DNA of 64,000 nucleotides, from contig JALIZF010001729.1 in assembly GCA_029948255.1 (NCBI GenBank), positions 310,001 through 374,000 of the forward strand. Direction: 5' to 3'. The translations under genes and the position numbers were made by a program. Shown in pieces: positions 45,288-60,084 of this stretch. The DNA comes from Telmatactis stephensoni (Eukaryota > Cnidaria > Anthozoa > Actiniaria > Isophelliidae). The notes under the pieces are model-generated. The model ran no database searches. It was not told the origin of the DNA and was given only the letters and a program-made list of their open reading frames with translations. Each line of letters begins with the position of its first letter. The stretch's first letter is position 1.

Positions 45288-45834
45288 CTATTTATATATT
45301 ACCTGGGACTGCTGAAAATAAATCGGCCGACTTTCAAAGCTCTTAGCCAATCAGAGCGCGCGATTTGACCGAAAGTGCCATATTATAATACGATGATTGA
45401 CGATTGACAAAATATAATAGTCTATTTGTTAAAAACAAGAATCCGCACATTATCCGCAACAGTCCGCTTAGTCAGTAACCGACAGTCGCCTTTATAGTTT
45501 TAATTCAAACCTGGCTAGTTTTCTAGCCCTAGTCTATAGTAGCTTTTCAAACTTGCAGGTTAGTTTTCTTGCCTTTGGCAAGTTTTTAAGCCTGTCTAAT
45601 TTTCGATTCTAGTCCAAAATATCTTATATTTTTAATCAGTAGCTAGTTTTCTAGCCTTGGGCTAGTTTTCAAACTTGACTAGCTTCCTAGTCTTAATTTG
45701 GCTAGTTTTCTTTTCAAGGCTTTGTGCCATTTCTAGCCCGCTTCCCCCGTTTTCTCGCCATTTCTCTACTTTTCAAGCGTTTATCTATAGTAGTTTTCTA
45801 CCCTTTATCGAGATGATTTTGTTCTTATTCAACA

Positions 45835-45943
45835 GGGGCCCGTTCCTGACCGCCCGATTAACACTAATCCAGGATTACAATGAATGGTTTTCTTTAGAGT
45901 TAATCCTGGATTAGCATTAAAAGGGCTTTCAGGAACTCGGGCC
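45835..45943. mobile_element. Short MITE, GGGCCCGTTCCTGA ends
   Basis: GGCCCGTTCCTGACCGCCC and the inverse right end TTTCAGGAACTCGGGCC, with an internal AATCCAGGATT/AATCCTGGATT pair. Confidence 0.65.
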
Positions 45944-48900
45944 AGTAGTTGACAATGCAAACCCTGACCATATTGCAGGTACGTCCCGCAGTTACAATAG
46001 TTACAAGTTATTAGAATATGTTGCTTGGGTTATTTTCATTGAGCAAAAAGTTAATCCAGAAGAGTTTGACCAAGAGTACTGGCTATATAACACTAGTTAT
46101 AAAACTTGGATGGGACATTCTATCTAGAAATATGTTATTCAGCGTGCACCGAAACATACACTACATCAACTGATAAATTAACAGAGACGTCTGGCCATTA
46201 TTCTGGAGATATTCGATGAAAAACATACAAAATTCAGGATTTCACTGTCTGAGGTAAAATCCCTTAGGAAACGGAGGGTGCGCTTTGCTCCAGAGTAGTT
46301 CTGAAACTGCAATTCATTTCAGCTAGGGACAAAAAGACCATAATTTTGTCCACGGGTAGGAACTACTCATGTAAACACACCCTGAATTGTATTTCTCTTC
46401 ATATGTTGCATAGTCTAGGTGACAGGGCGGAAATTTAAACACGTTTTATGAGTACAGTTATTGTTTGATAAGCTCAATATTCTGTATACAAGCTGTTTTA
46501 GGGCCAAAGAACAAAATATCAAATGCTACTAAAATGAATGCCACTGTGAGATAAAATGCCCTCTATTTTGCAAGAGCTGACATTTTATTTGGTCAGCAGG
46601 AAAACAATCCTTTTCGTAAATATCTGCGAGAAGCTTTGCTTAACTTCATGCACAAGGTTTCGCCACATCGTTTGGCCAAAGACAGCGTAAACATAGCACT
46701 CACAGTTTTTGATGTATCGTTGCCAGTTAGTGAAAAAATAAATAAAACAGTAGCTTTGTAGTTTTTCCGCTGTCAGCCAGTCTAGAGAGTACAAAAAGAA
46801 GGAATTGTGGAGTAAGGGCAAAAATATAATAAAAACTAATTGTGTGTCCAATATAATATTATATATAAGGATGGACATATAGATATCGAAAAGAGAGATA
46901 AAAGTACATGTAGTAACAAAATCAAAGTTTATAAATGACAAGATAAAGAAGTGAAAGACGAAACTTAGCTTACAATAAACTCATTAATATTGTTTGAGTT
47001 CAAATTTTGAATTGTTGTTGCAGAACTTTTTTCCTGTATCCACTATAGATTATCTTTATCAATGCAAGAAACAATCGCTTTATGTTGAAAATGTATATTC
47101 TTAAGACGAAAATGATTTTCTTAAATTCAAAAATGATCTCACTATAAAGTTAATGATCTCAATTTTTAGAACAAAATATGATCTCACTTTTGGAAAAGAA
47201 AAAATATTAAAAAAGAGAAAGAAAAAAGTCATCCAAGAAAGAGTGCGGTCAGTCCTGAATAGTCTTTTCTGTGGAACAATGTTTCTTCAGTTAACTTTCA
47301 TTGAGATTAACCGCATAAAATGTCCCACCAGAGGAATATCATTGAATTAAGAAATAACAATGACCTCTTTCGAGAGTTTTGACAAAAATGGTCGAGTTTG
47401 TAGTTTCTGAAGTAGTTGCAGAGGGAGAACTAAAGAAACTTTGATTTTGAGATTTTTTTTACTATGATCTCCTCTAGAGAATTGCGTGACATTGAGAGGG
47501 AAGAGACTAGACAATGGACAATAAAACGAACAAGCCCTCCTATTATAAACCCAGTATACTAGTGACAACGTTGTCTAATTGCTAACTTGCAGTGTCAACA
47601 CGGTCACTGAAGCATAGCCCTTGAACGACAGGTAGTACTTTCAAAAATCCACCGAAAATCGCTTGATCTTTTACTCGATGATATTGTCAATGCCATAAGA
47701 TGATCATCTATTTTCTACCCCTATAAACTTAGGTAAGTACCTTAACTTCATTTTGTAGTCGTCTTCACTTGTGATTTGTTGTTCTAACAAGGAACTTAGT
47801 TGTAGGGGTCCTGATTTTCGAAATTTCACGCCCTTCGCTTTGACCTGACACAAACAACTCCGCAGGGCCTCTGACCTATTTCAGGATTAGAAAAAACAAA
47901 ACTTATTCACGCATTTATTTTATTGAAAATATTTTTATTTACTTGAAAATAAGAGATTCCTTGGTGATACCAACCAGGCTAATGTTGGGCGGAGGGATTA
48001 CACTAGATGGTTTTCGTGTTGTTGCGCCCTGTTCGATCATCAAGAACAACGTCTCCGCCCCTTTACAGAGTGTTCTTGGACAGGGAAAATTTTCCCCCTT
48101 TAGGCTCAAGTTGCTTCTTGTTACCAATTTATTTTCAACAATTTTAATTTCTTGCTCTTCAAATGCATAAGACATCCTCTTGGAATCGACATCCTCTTGG
48201 AATCGCTTTTGAAATTGAATTGAATTTGGGAAAGAGTGGAAATGAGAGTTCTTTCATTTTTGACTGGTTGTATACTGACCGCTTTTTGTTTGATTGTTTG
48301 TATGTTTGTTTTGCCATGTCTTGTTTTGCTTCGTTCTGTTTTGTTATTAAAAAGAAACAGAAGTTCCTTGGAATCAACACCTTTAAAAAAGGGAGAACAA
48401 GAAGGAGAACAAGTGAAGAAGAAAAAGACAAAGGCAACCGACATGTTTTTAAAAAATCCATGACAATTGATTAAGATCAACAAAAAGACAATTCTTAGGG
48501 CAAAAAATTGTTTCCATTGTTAATTTTGATATCATTTCGTTAACCAACAAAATAAAGTGTTTATCACTTTTCTCCTTTTTATTATTTTCATTAGATATTT
48601 CTTTTAAAAACTGGGATGATGCCCTCTAGATACCTGTGACATAATGTCATGCACTGCCGGTTGCGATCAACGAAAACAGTAGCGACACCGGCCTCTGTTG
48701 ATCTATAGGTTACGATGAGAAGGTATTAAGTTACAAACAGGGAAAGATGTATTTCCTTCTGTAGCAAACTAGCTAACTATCTTCGTATTTTGTAGCCGAG
48801 AATATACTTTGCTGGCGCACGAATCCTTTCGATGACTGAAATAGTACGTGTGTACTGACACCCCCTCTACACACCCCAATGTGATATAATTTAAATATAA

Positions 48901-49708
48901 ATATTTACAAGGATAACGAGCAATGTCCCATGCATCTAGACATTGTTCGTTTTGTTTACTTTCCAATTATCATACTAAGTTTCAATTGTTCTTGTTTTTC
49001 TAGATATATTTAAAAATGTTGAAATATATTAAAAAATTGGGTCATTTATTGGATCTTTCTTGGTGTTGCAGGATGTATTTTATTCTGGGTTAGAATTCTT
49101 AGAATATTGCCGGTAGGGTATTGTTTCCTTCCATTTTCTTTGTTCTCTGCTATTGTTATATTTTCTACATGCCTCAAGTGCCCTGAAACACCAAGAAAAA
49201 GAAATTTTGGCCGCTACGCAGGCTAAGAACGAGCCAAAATTGGGATCTCGTTGAACGTAACTTGATACTACTTAAGAGATTAATAATTTATCAATTAATG
49301 TATGGGCTTTTGGATCATTCGAAAACTTGAAGTCTTAAGTCATCTATTACATTCCTTCGAGGATGAGATATTGCTAAATATAATTACTGAGTTCCAAAGG
49401 TTCCGATATGTTCAAGTCGGTCTTCCGACAAGGTAATATTTCTACTTGCTTTCGCGTGTCATTGCGGCATTTGGTTTTGCCCTTTACGCCCAACTGACCT
49501 TAACTGGCTTCACACATAGTTGAATTGCAAACGTTGACTGAGATTGGATTGTGTATTTGGCCAACCGCCGCTCGCACCAACCAAAACCTAGTTTCAGTTG
49601 AACGTCAGAGAAGAATTTTGAAAATTTGTTTTCCACGCACGACAAGATGCTTTTGGCCAGTTGTTTTGTCTTGTGTTAGTATAAATCTTTTTAGAGCATG
49701 TTGAGCTT

Positions 49709-49857
49709 TAGAGCAGATTTCGTATGACTGGGAAAACGACACGGTCACTGCACGGTACGGTTACGACAGGAATTTCAAATGATTTTACACTACGTACGGC
49801 ACTGACACGGTCATGGTATGGCGCGGTAAGTTTCCCACTCATACGAAAACCGCTCTA
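49709..49857. mobile_element. MITE, ACGGTACGG family, intact copy
   Basis: TAGAGCAGATTTCGTATGAC at left, CATACGAAAACCGCTCTA at right. It ends 155 bp upstream of the gene C start codon. Confidence 0.8.
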
Positions 49858-50011
49858 ATCTACTTTTTTTACTTTGTTTCTACTTATATAATACTTTGTT
49901 TGTACTTGATGTAATTTTGTACAAGACTCAGTATACCTAACTTTTTGTCCTATAGGTTCATTATACAAACAGCAATAATGTTATGTTTTCTCTATTGATA
50001 GAATAACAAGA

Positions 50012-53000
50012 ATGATTTTGAGAAAGACTCATTTTTTCTGGCTTTGTGTTCTTGTCATCTGGTATACGACTGTGGTGCAGGTGTCTGCATCAAGACCTCA
50101 TCGTAACAAACCAAAAACAGGTAGAATGACGAAAGAGATAATGATGGAATTTTGATCTTTTATGACATGCATCTTTATCTCCAGAAAGACGTTCCAAACT
50201 AAATTGCCATTTTCCAGTTTCGAAGAATGTTCAGAAAGGCTTCAAAACGCCAATTTATACAGAGATGAATGAATATCGTTACGTTTGATACTCTTTCGAC
50301 ATAAGATCATGAGCCGCGAATCAAAATATTTTTCTACATCTCACCAGCCTTGGAGAACTGATGTAAATTTTTGGTTCGAAACTGGAAAAGTGCATGCACT
50401 TCAGTTTAGAAAGTGTTAGAGACATATGAACGGTCACTACATGGGTAGCCCAGCTAGCAATAGTCCGCATCATTTGATTTATAAACTAGAGGTCACTGCA
50501 CGGTACGGTCACGGCAGGATTAATTTCACACTCATACGAAAACCGCTCTAAAATGTTTTCGGTCCACACCAAAACCTGGTTCACATTAGCGTCGTAATCA
50601 CTTTAGACAAACGAAAACGATGTTTAGTATAGATCAAAGACTAACCATGTATAGAAAATAATATGCGTTTTCAAATGTATTCTGATTAGTGTGGCCGTTG
50701 TCTAAAACGCTCAGCCACCGTTTTCAAATTTGGCCACTTTGTTGGGCCTTTTAAAATAGGTACATTTTCTTGCCTAAATTGCCGTACTGGTGTGGACGGA
50801 AGGCTTAACCGTAGCAAAAACAGATGTGTTTTCAATTTATCAAAATTAGAAAGGATGTAGTCTAAAATAGAATGTCTTTTTTGTATAGAACATGATAAAA
50901 TAGTCCAGAAGAGGTCTTATTACTACGGCAAGAGTTTCTTAGCCCATAGACGATTTTTGCCTTATAAGGCTTTTAAAAAGATGGCTCATGTCCGGAGACC
51001 ATGGCCTCCTGTTCACGCAAGATCTCACGCAAGATCTCTGTATTCCTTGTACGATCTACCTCCGGTTTCTTACGTGTCAGCGTATCCGCAACCATCTTCT
51101 TCTCCATACTCTTATGGCAGCTCTTATCCAAGCTATTATCCAGTTCCTGCTCCTGCCCCTGTTCCTGCCCCTGTTGCCGCTGCTCCTCCGGTTGTGTATC
51201 TTTATACATCAGCTTACCCTGGTTCTCTAATACACCATATGGTACCAAATGAAGACACTCAGCCCAACCGTGATGAAATTTTTACTATCAAAAATGAAAG
51301 TAAGTAGAGCACATTTGATACAGGCAAGACATGCTAGCTATATATGTTTGTATAACACTTGATATGTTAAGCGCACTGTGATTGGTGGAGAACCGTGTGA
51401 TTATAATACACACGCACAGATGCCGTCACAGAATTTACGCAGGGTCTGATTGGTTGAAATATTTCGTTGAACATTATTGATATATACGACTCTTTAAAAT
51501 TAATATTCTTGGGTAGTCATGGTCAATTGTAATATATTTTGCCCACGAAATTCGCTTAACTATAAGTAGAAAAAGACATGAAGTATTAAAAATCACTGGA
51601 AATTTTTGCCTATTTCCTATGAGGAAATATGTAGGAAATTACATTTTCCTATGATAGGAACTGGACAAAATGTAGGAAATGCATTTTCCTAGATATTTCC
51701 TACCTTTTCATTTTCCTATGATAGGAAATATCTAGGAAAATACAATTTCCTATGATAGGAAATATGTAGGAATGTATTTTCCTATGTTTTGTCTAGTTCC
51801 TATCATAGGAATATGCAATTTCCTACATATTTCCTATTATAGAAAATAAACAAAAATTTCCAGTGAACAGTAACCTTATAAGTAGAAGTTCTAGTTCAAA
51901 TCGATGAATTCGATATCGATCTTTTATACGGATTATTATTTCAGAATTTAAAAGTATTGGGTGTTGGACCGACAACATGGCGGCCAGGGCCGTCGCCCCT
52001 CTTGAAGGAACACATCCATTATTAAAGGATTCCAACTACAAAGCAAGAACTAATGCCTTGATGAAGTGTGCCGAAGCAGCTTTGGATAAAAAATTCAAGC
52101 TATTTGCCTTACAAAATGGTGGCCAATGTTTTGGTCAAGGAGACCAATATGATTCGTACAAAAAATATGGACCGTCATATGGTTGCAAAGGTAACAAATG
52201 CAAGGAATACAACTCTTGTATATTTACAGTCCCAAACAAAACGCTTGGGACTTGTTCAGCCTGTTAGAATAATATTTTGTTTCGAGTAACTGGGCGCGCT
52301 CCCTTCCCCCTCCGCATGCAATATGCTAAGGTACTGAAAAGCGCAGATGGGATGCCAAGGTACATGTGGTACACGTTTTGAGAAATGTTAGAATATATTC
52401 TTCCAGAATCCCTGGCTCCCTGATTCCTAGAATCAGTTTCCTGGCACAGCCGTGTTTAAAGAGCATTGCGTGACGAGACTATTTTGTAGCTGATGTCGAC
52501 TAGGGAGAGGCTAGGAGAGAGTCTCCTATCGCCAACACTTTGTATGGGTGATGTAATTATTTATTGTTTCGGGGTTTGATTTTTTGAGTTTGGTTTCTTA
52601 GGTGATGGAGAAGGTGGATCACTTAGTAACGAAGTCTACAGGTAGGTGACATCACTCTGAATCTATGTTTTTTACCAACATAAAATAGAGATACCTTCGA
52701 CTTCATGGACTCAGAGCCCGTATACATGAAACCACGGTCACCCAAAAACTAGGCTAACTCTTTGGTTTTTACAATACGTGGACAAACCTCGATTTTTTGC
52801 CAATTCTGGAGGAAACAGTTGGGCTGCTGACCGTCTGTCTCTTCTAGGGAGTCTAGCAAGGGTAGATTTCGTACGTCTACGAATCGCTCAATGTAACGGT
52901 ACAAAAATACTGTGTATCATGCGCAACTAGCTCACTCCGCAGGCAATCCTTAGATTTGGGATTCCAGTGTAGAATTGAAGGGGGAGGGGGGGGGGGGGGG

Positions 53001-56000
53001 AGGATGGGGGAGGGGGAGAAGAGGCTGCGAACTCTCACCTATTCTTCTTTCCCTCATTTTGGTGCCAAGTCTTGTTGACCTCTGAATTTTTCCAGGAACC
53101 CAAGAAGCGAGAGTTTCCTGTGGTGGTTTAAGTGCAAATAATGTCCCCTCTTCCCTTTTTCTCCTTGCTGTCATCTACGATGTACGATATCTGTTCTAAG
53201 TAGAAGCGTTATGGATATTTCATTGATTAAATCTCTTATCTTTTTAGTTTCTTGAATGGCAACAAAACCGTCGTTCCCGATGAGCAAAACCAAAGTGGCA
53301 ACAGTTGGTCTTCCTGGTCACAGTGTGGTCAACCATGTGGTGGATACCAGGGAGTTCAGATGAGAAATCGTACATGTAACCTTGCACCTTGTTCTGGCTA
53401 TGAAACACGCGCATGCTCAATCACCATTTGTTTACGTGAGTGAATTTTAGTATCCCAAAATAAAAATGTTATAAAAATTGTGTGACTCAAAAACAAAACA
53501 AACAAGCAAAAGCAAAGTAAAACAAAATCAAAACTAAACAAAAAACAAAAAACAACAAACAAACAACAACAAACAACAACAACAATAACAACAACAATAT
53601 ATCCATACGCGTTTTGTTTTTACTTGTTTGTTTACTTGTCTGCTCGCTTTTTTGTTGGATTGATTCTTTGCTTCCTTATTTCACTAGGTTTTTTTAATTT
53701 AGATCCCATGTTATTTTATTTATTCCATTATGTTTTGCTTGTTTATTCGTTGTTTATTTATATATGGTGTGTGTATTTGTTCGTTCTCTCTTTTGTTCGT
53801 TCAGTCGTTTGTTCGCTTTTTCGTTCGTTTGTTCGTTCGTTCTTTTGTTACAATACAATACAATACAACACAACACAACACAACACAACACAACACAACA
53901 CAACACAACACAATACAATACAATACAATACAATACAATACAATACAATACAATACAATACAATACAATACAATACAATACAATACAATACAATACATTG
54001 CTTTATTTAAAGTGGACAAATGGATAATTTTGAAAGGATAATTTCTAGCTGTTCGTACTTCTGCATTCGACTTTAATGCTCCGAAAAACTTTGGGGAGAC
54101 TATATACGACTCTCTTTATGAGAGAGGTAGCCCTAAGCCAGGTTAAAACCGTAATTGAGGTCACTTCCGTCCAGCGGTTCGCGCATACTCGTCATGTTAT
54201 CACTTGCTGTTACTAAAATAACTAAATAAATAAATGGCTAAACTAAAAACTAGAAATATAGAATATATACATATATATGTATACTATAAATATATATGGG
54301 AAATTAATGGCAAAATATAAATATAAGGGAAATTAAAATAATGTAATCCTTTTTCTAAAATATAATATAAAAAATATATATATAAAGTATGGCTAAAAAT
54401 ATCTGTTTCAGATCTGCCACCTAAATCGTGGATTCTTATGACTCTATGTAAACACTATAATAAATGCTATAAAAAAGAATGAAAACATTGTATGGAATAA
54501 GTTTAATTACTAAACCCTAATTTAAGCAAAATTGTTTCTTCGTTCGTTCGTTATTTGTTTGTTTGTTTGTACTAGCTATTTTAAAAGTTTTTTATTATTC
54601 GTTTATTTCTTATTCATGAAACATACGCAATTTTTCTGCAGTTATTCTAATGGTATTTTCCGTAAAATTGCTTTTCAGCAAACGGACAAGTAGGTAAGCT
54701 GTAACTATACTGTAGTAAATCGTTAGATCGTTTTTAGACTAGAATGTAAGGCCCTTCCATAAGAAATAATAACAATAATGTGTAATAATAATAATAATAG
54801 TAGTATATTTACGGGATTCCAATTTGAACGGCTCTTCATCCGTAAAAACTAATATGGTCAGTATAAAAATATGAAAAATGTATATATATATCATTATAAA
54901 ATATTCAAGATATAACGCACGTGCTGATTGGCTGGCTAACATGTTTATATCAGAGGACCAGAGGACAGAGATGACTCGCACAAAAAACGTCTAAAATATT
55001 TTATAAAAGCAATATAAAACGATCGCTTATGTCTCTGTACTGTGATATAAACACTCTGGAAGATGTAGAGCACTCGAAAAGCAAGAGAAACACTCCGCTA
55101 CGCCTCGTATTCCTAATCTTGCTATACATCTTCCATCGTGTTTATATCACAGTATAGAGACATGCGCGCGCGTTTTATATTGCTTAAATATATACACCGT
55201 ATATAAAATGGTATAAAAACACACTCGTACTCACACATCAGACTGTAAAGATATTTACACAAATGAATAGCTAATTCAAAATTAGATGTTTACAAGTTTT
55301 GTGCAAATTTTCTTTGACAAATATGTTTTGCTCATGTGGATGAGAAAATTTGACCAAATTTCCTATGCCATATGTGTTTTGTAAATTGATACATTTAGAC
55401 GGGAAAATCCATAAAAAATTTGCTGCGAGAGCAGAGTTCAAAAGACTGCGCACCGCTCTCTCGACTACTGACGAACCCTTCCTCAACCATAAAACACAAT
55501 CACATTAACGATGACTGGCATAGTTTCGAAAAACACCTTCTTGTCAACAATGATGCATGAACCGTTACTTATCATCTAAATGACTTAAAGGAAGTAATCC
55601 TGTGCCTTGGATAACTGGATCAATCCTGCACTTGATAAAGAACTTTGTTCGGCAAAAGCCGTTGAAGAAATCTTTTGAAATCTTCGTCTAATTACTTGAA
55701 AGAAAAGTTTGAATACTTGCGAGCCAAAGTGAAACGTCTCCTTCGAGAAAGCTGAAATAATTTTTTTTGGCTCTGTTAAATCTATGTTAAACCTGGTCAT
55801 CAACGTCCAGTCTTGCCTTTATTTCAAACAAATGCAAATTACAGTTCATTACCAGGAAAACCAAGTCACGGGTTTTCACCGCTTATAAGTTATAACTCCT
55901 CACTTGTTTCCACCGAAACTGAGCGAGATCTTGGAATTTTGATGTGAAAAGACCTCACATGAAACAAACAAGTATACGAATAGTCTGTACGGGCCAACAA

Positions 56001-59000
56001 ACTTCTGGGCTACATAAGCTAAGAGGAACACATGGTGTATCAATAGTACCAACCTTAGACGCTTTATCTTCCTTTGGTACGTTCTCATTTTTGGCTATGC
56101 AATCAAACTTTGGTCACCACAGTCAGTTGAATTAAAAGCTAGACAGAATTCAAAGACTGACGCGGCCACCAAGTACATGGTGGAATGAGCGACATGTGGC
56201 ATGAGTATCTGGACATGGTGTTCTTCATGAGTGGCAAGTGGCATGAGTATCTGGGCAATCTTCAAGGTTACTCACAATTTGGTCAACTTGAAACCTTCTG
56301 TTCTTCCTGTCGTCAGCACTTCAAGACGAACACGAGCAAAAATCATTCTTTGTCAGCACTTGCAGAATTTGGAACACTTTGGCAGAAGAACTAAACTCTA
56401 ACTATGGATAACCTAAGCATGGATAAACTTCAAATCTGCCATTAATGGCGTATCATACATTGTCACTTTTCAATACGTATAAAGGCCGGCCGTTTAAACG
56501 AATCCCAAGCAACCGTAGACCGAGTGGGGCTTTGTTTCGATAACCTAACAATTTCATTGAACGTGAAAGGTTTTTGGTTTGTTTGCTTGCTTGTCGTTTT
56601 TTTACGCGAAAGTAATGCCAACTTGATGAAAACTCAGCAAAGTTTCAATAAGAAGACACAAGAACTACGCATGCACGCGTCCAAAATTCTTCGATGAAGT
56701 CGTTCAAACGAATCCAACATGTTGTGATGTGGTTGAAATGAAAAGTTTGACCAAATCAAACTTCATCCAACATCGTCCAGCAAGGTGTTCAAATGACCCA
56801 ACATTGTTGGACCAATGTTGGTCCAGCATGACTAGCATGTTTTTATCCGTTTGAACGGGGCTTTATATCTGTGAAGACTCACGGACATTCAATTCTGTAT
56901 GTCTGAAGTGTAATAACTTCAGAAATCGTACTCATACAATTAAATGCTGCATGTAATTTCTTTTTTATATGGGTTCGCAGTAATTGGCTAAAACTGTTGC
57001 GGTTAATCCAGTCATTACTAAATTATACATAATAAAATTTGTTATAGAAAATTTGCTCGTATAAAATTAAAGGGCCATTCACTATACAATTATAATAATT
57101 ATTTGTCTAAGAAAGCTTTCTTTTACAAACCGAAAGAGACAGACTGCATGTATATGTACAAATCTCAAGTTTTTCTCTATAGTTCCTGCACCAGCGCCTG
57201 CGACTAAACCATCAACTACACCACCGCCACCACAAAATACACCACCCCTACTACCACAACCACAACCATTACTACTACTACCACCACCACCACCACCACC
57301 ATCACCAATAACACTACTACCACCACCACCACCACCACCACCACCACCACCACTACCACCACCACCACCACCACCACCACCATTACTACAGCCACCACCA
57401 TCACCCCCTCAACCGCTACCACCGCCACCACCACCTCCACAAACTACACCAATGCCACCACAAACTACACAACCGCCACCACAAGCTACACAGCCACCAC
57501 AAAGAACTACACCACCGCCGCCGTCACAAACTACACCACCGCCATCAAAATCTACAACACCACCATCAAAATCTACAACACCACCATCAAAATCTACAAC
57601 ACCACCATCAAAATCTACAACACCACCTTCACAAACTACACCACCACCATCAAAAACTACTCCACCACCTTCACAAACTACACCACCACCTTCACAAACT
57701 ACACCACCGCCTTCACAAACTACACCACCATCAAAAACTACACCACCGCCTTCACAAACTACACCACCACCACCACAAACAACAACACCGCCTTCACCAT
57801 CTACACCACCACCATGACCTATCAACACCACCACCATGACCATCAACACCACCACCATGACCATCACCACCACCACCATGACCATCACAGCCACCACCAT
57901 GACCATCAACACCACCACCATGACTATCAACACCACCACCATGACCATCAACACCACCACCATGACCATCTACACCACCACCATGCACAAACTACACCAC
58001 CACCATCACAAACTACTCCACCGCCATCAAAAACTACACCACCGCCTTCACAAACTACTCCACCGCCATCAAAAACTACACCACCAACATCACAAACTAC
58101 ACCACCGCCTTCACAAACTACACCACCGCCTTCACAAACTACTCCACCGCCATCACAAACTACACCAGCGCCTTCAACAACTACACCACCACCATCAAAA
58201 TCTACACCACCGCCATCAAAATCTACACCACCACCATGACCATCTAACAACAATAACCCATGACCATCTACACCCACCATTGAACATCTACCACCACCAC
58301 CATCACAAACTACACCACCACCACCACAAACTACACCACCCCAACCACAACAACCATCACCACCACCGCCAACTATACCATCGCCACCAAGAACTACACA
58401 ACTGCCACCACGAACATCACCGTCACCACGAACTACACCAAAGCCACCACGAACTACACGACTGCCACTGCCAACCGGTACATGTAAAATCAAATCTTTA
58501 AAAATGACAGCTAAATATTTAGTGCTGTTTCATTAGTCACTATCTCAGGTTGAATTGTCTAAGAAAGTTTTCTTTCATGAGCAATAAGAGACTGCATATA
58601 TATATGTACAAATTTCAAGTTTTTTCTCTATGGCACCAACTACACCACCACCACCGCCACGGCTAACTATACCATTGCCATTGCCAACTGGTATACATCT
58701 TAAATCAAATATTTAGAAATGACAACCCACATGTTCAGTACTGTTTTATTAGTCACTATTTTAGGCTGAGTTTACTTTCAATCACCAAAAGAGACCGACT
58801 GCATGTATATGTACAAATATCAAGTTTTTTCTATAGCTCCAACTCAAGCACCTCTGACTACACCACCAACTACGCCATTAACGAAACCATCACCTACCCG
58901 ACAACCAAAGCCACTACGAACTACAAAAGCACCAATACCAACTACAAGCCCGCCACCAGGAATTACACGACCAACATCACTACGAACTACACGACCGCCA

Positions 59001-60025
59001 CCACGAACTACGCGACCGCCACCGTCCACTACACCACCACCAACTACACCATCACCGACACCACCAACAACAGCCGCCCAGACGACGGGACCTTCTTCTG
59101 CACTTCCAGCGACGGCAACACCGACTCCGGCACCATCAACAGCACCGTCGTCAACAGCACCATGGTCAACAGCGCAACCATCAACAGCACCACCGTCAAC
59201 GGCACCATCGTCAACAGCACCATGGTCAACAGTACCATCGTCAACAGCACCATCGTCAACAGCACCACCGTCAACAGCACCACCGTCAACGGCACCATCG
59301 TCACCAGCACCATGGTCAACAGCACCATCGTCACCAGCATCACCGTCACCAGCATCACCGTCACCAGCACCATCGTCAACGGCAACGATAACCAGCAGTC
59401 TACCAACTACATCACAAGTTACAACACCAGCTACACAACGAACAAAGCCACCACGAACTACACGAAAGCCACCTCGAACTACACGACCACCACAACGAAC
59501 CACAAGACCACCACCAGGAGCTACTCCATCGCCACCAACCACACCACCGATATCACCAACTACACCACCAATATCACCAACTACACCACCGCCATCACCA
59601 ACTACACGACGACCACCACGAACTACACGACGACCACCACAAACTACACGACGACCACCACGAACTACACGACCACCACCACGAACTACACGAACTATAA
59701 GACCACCACGAACCACACCACCGCCACTACGTACCACACGACCAACACAACCACGAACTTCACCGCCAACCGGTACATGCTCAATAAAATCTTTAAAAAT
59801 GACAGCTAATTAATTAGCACTGTTTTATTAGTCACTGTCTTATCACGTCTACATCTACATTATTGTGTAAGTAGAAACTATTTACAGTTATCACACTAAC
59901 TTAAAATATGTAATAATAGATTAAATAATTGTGATAAAAAATACTTATAAAAATTTAAAATTCGCATAAAAATATATAAATGCAAAAAATAAATATATCA
60001 ATTAATAAATAGATAGATAGATAGA

Positions 60026-60084
<59 letters not shown>

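Larger units (their letters stand above)
44949..50011. other. 5-kb divergent intergenic region between genes B and C
   Basis: Holds the promoters of both head-to-head genes. Contents seen: a 79-bp foldback (45209-45287), MITEs at 45835-45943 and 49709-49857, and AT-rich filler with tetranucleotide-like TAGTTTTC phrases near 45515-45720. No gene is recognised; a minus-strand frame at 46585-46941 is hydrophobic but not assignable. Confidence 0.4.

Noticed and set aside
46585..46941. Tail of a second GPCR (minus strand)
   Set aside because: Hydrophobic, with a faint helix-7-like stretch ending YVYAVFGQTMWRNL, but no upstream helices or family motifs were found nearby, so not annotated.
47939..48483. 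Several overlapping frames of 75-120 residues on both strands
   Set aside because: No recognisable motif, splice context or composition; mutual shadows.
53851..53996. CRISPR-like array
   Set aside because: Five-base units without spacers; a eukaryotic microsatellite.
53624..54041. Proteins with YNTIQ / CIVLY iterations
   Set aside because: Products of the CAATA/CAACA microsatellite, open in all frames.
57216..58493. Minus-strand Val- and Gly-rich proteins (GGGVV repeats)
   Set aside because: Antisense of the Pro/Thr cassette; no start context or splice sites.
58844..59737. Minus-strand Val/Asp/Gly-rich protein of 297 residues
   Set aside because: Antisense of the functional mucin-like exon; G-rich complement explains the open frame.
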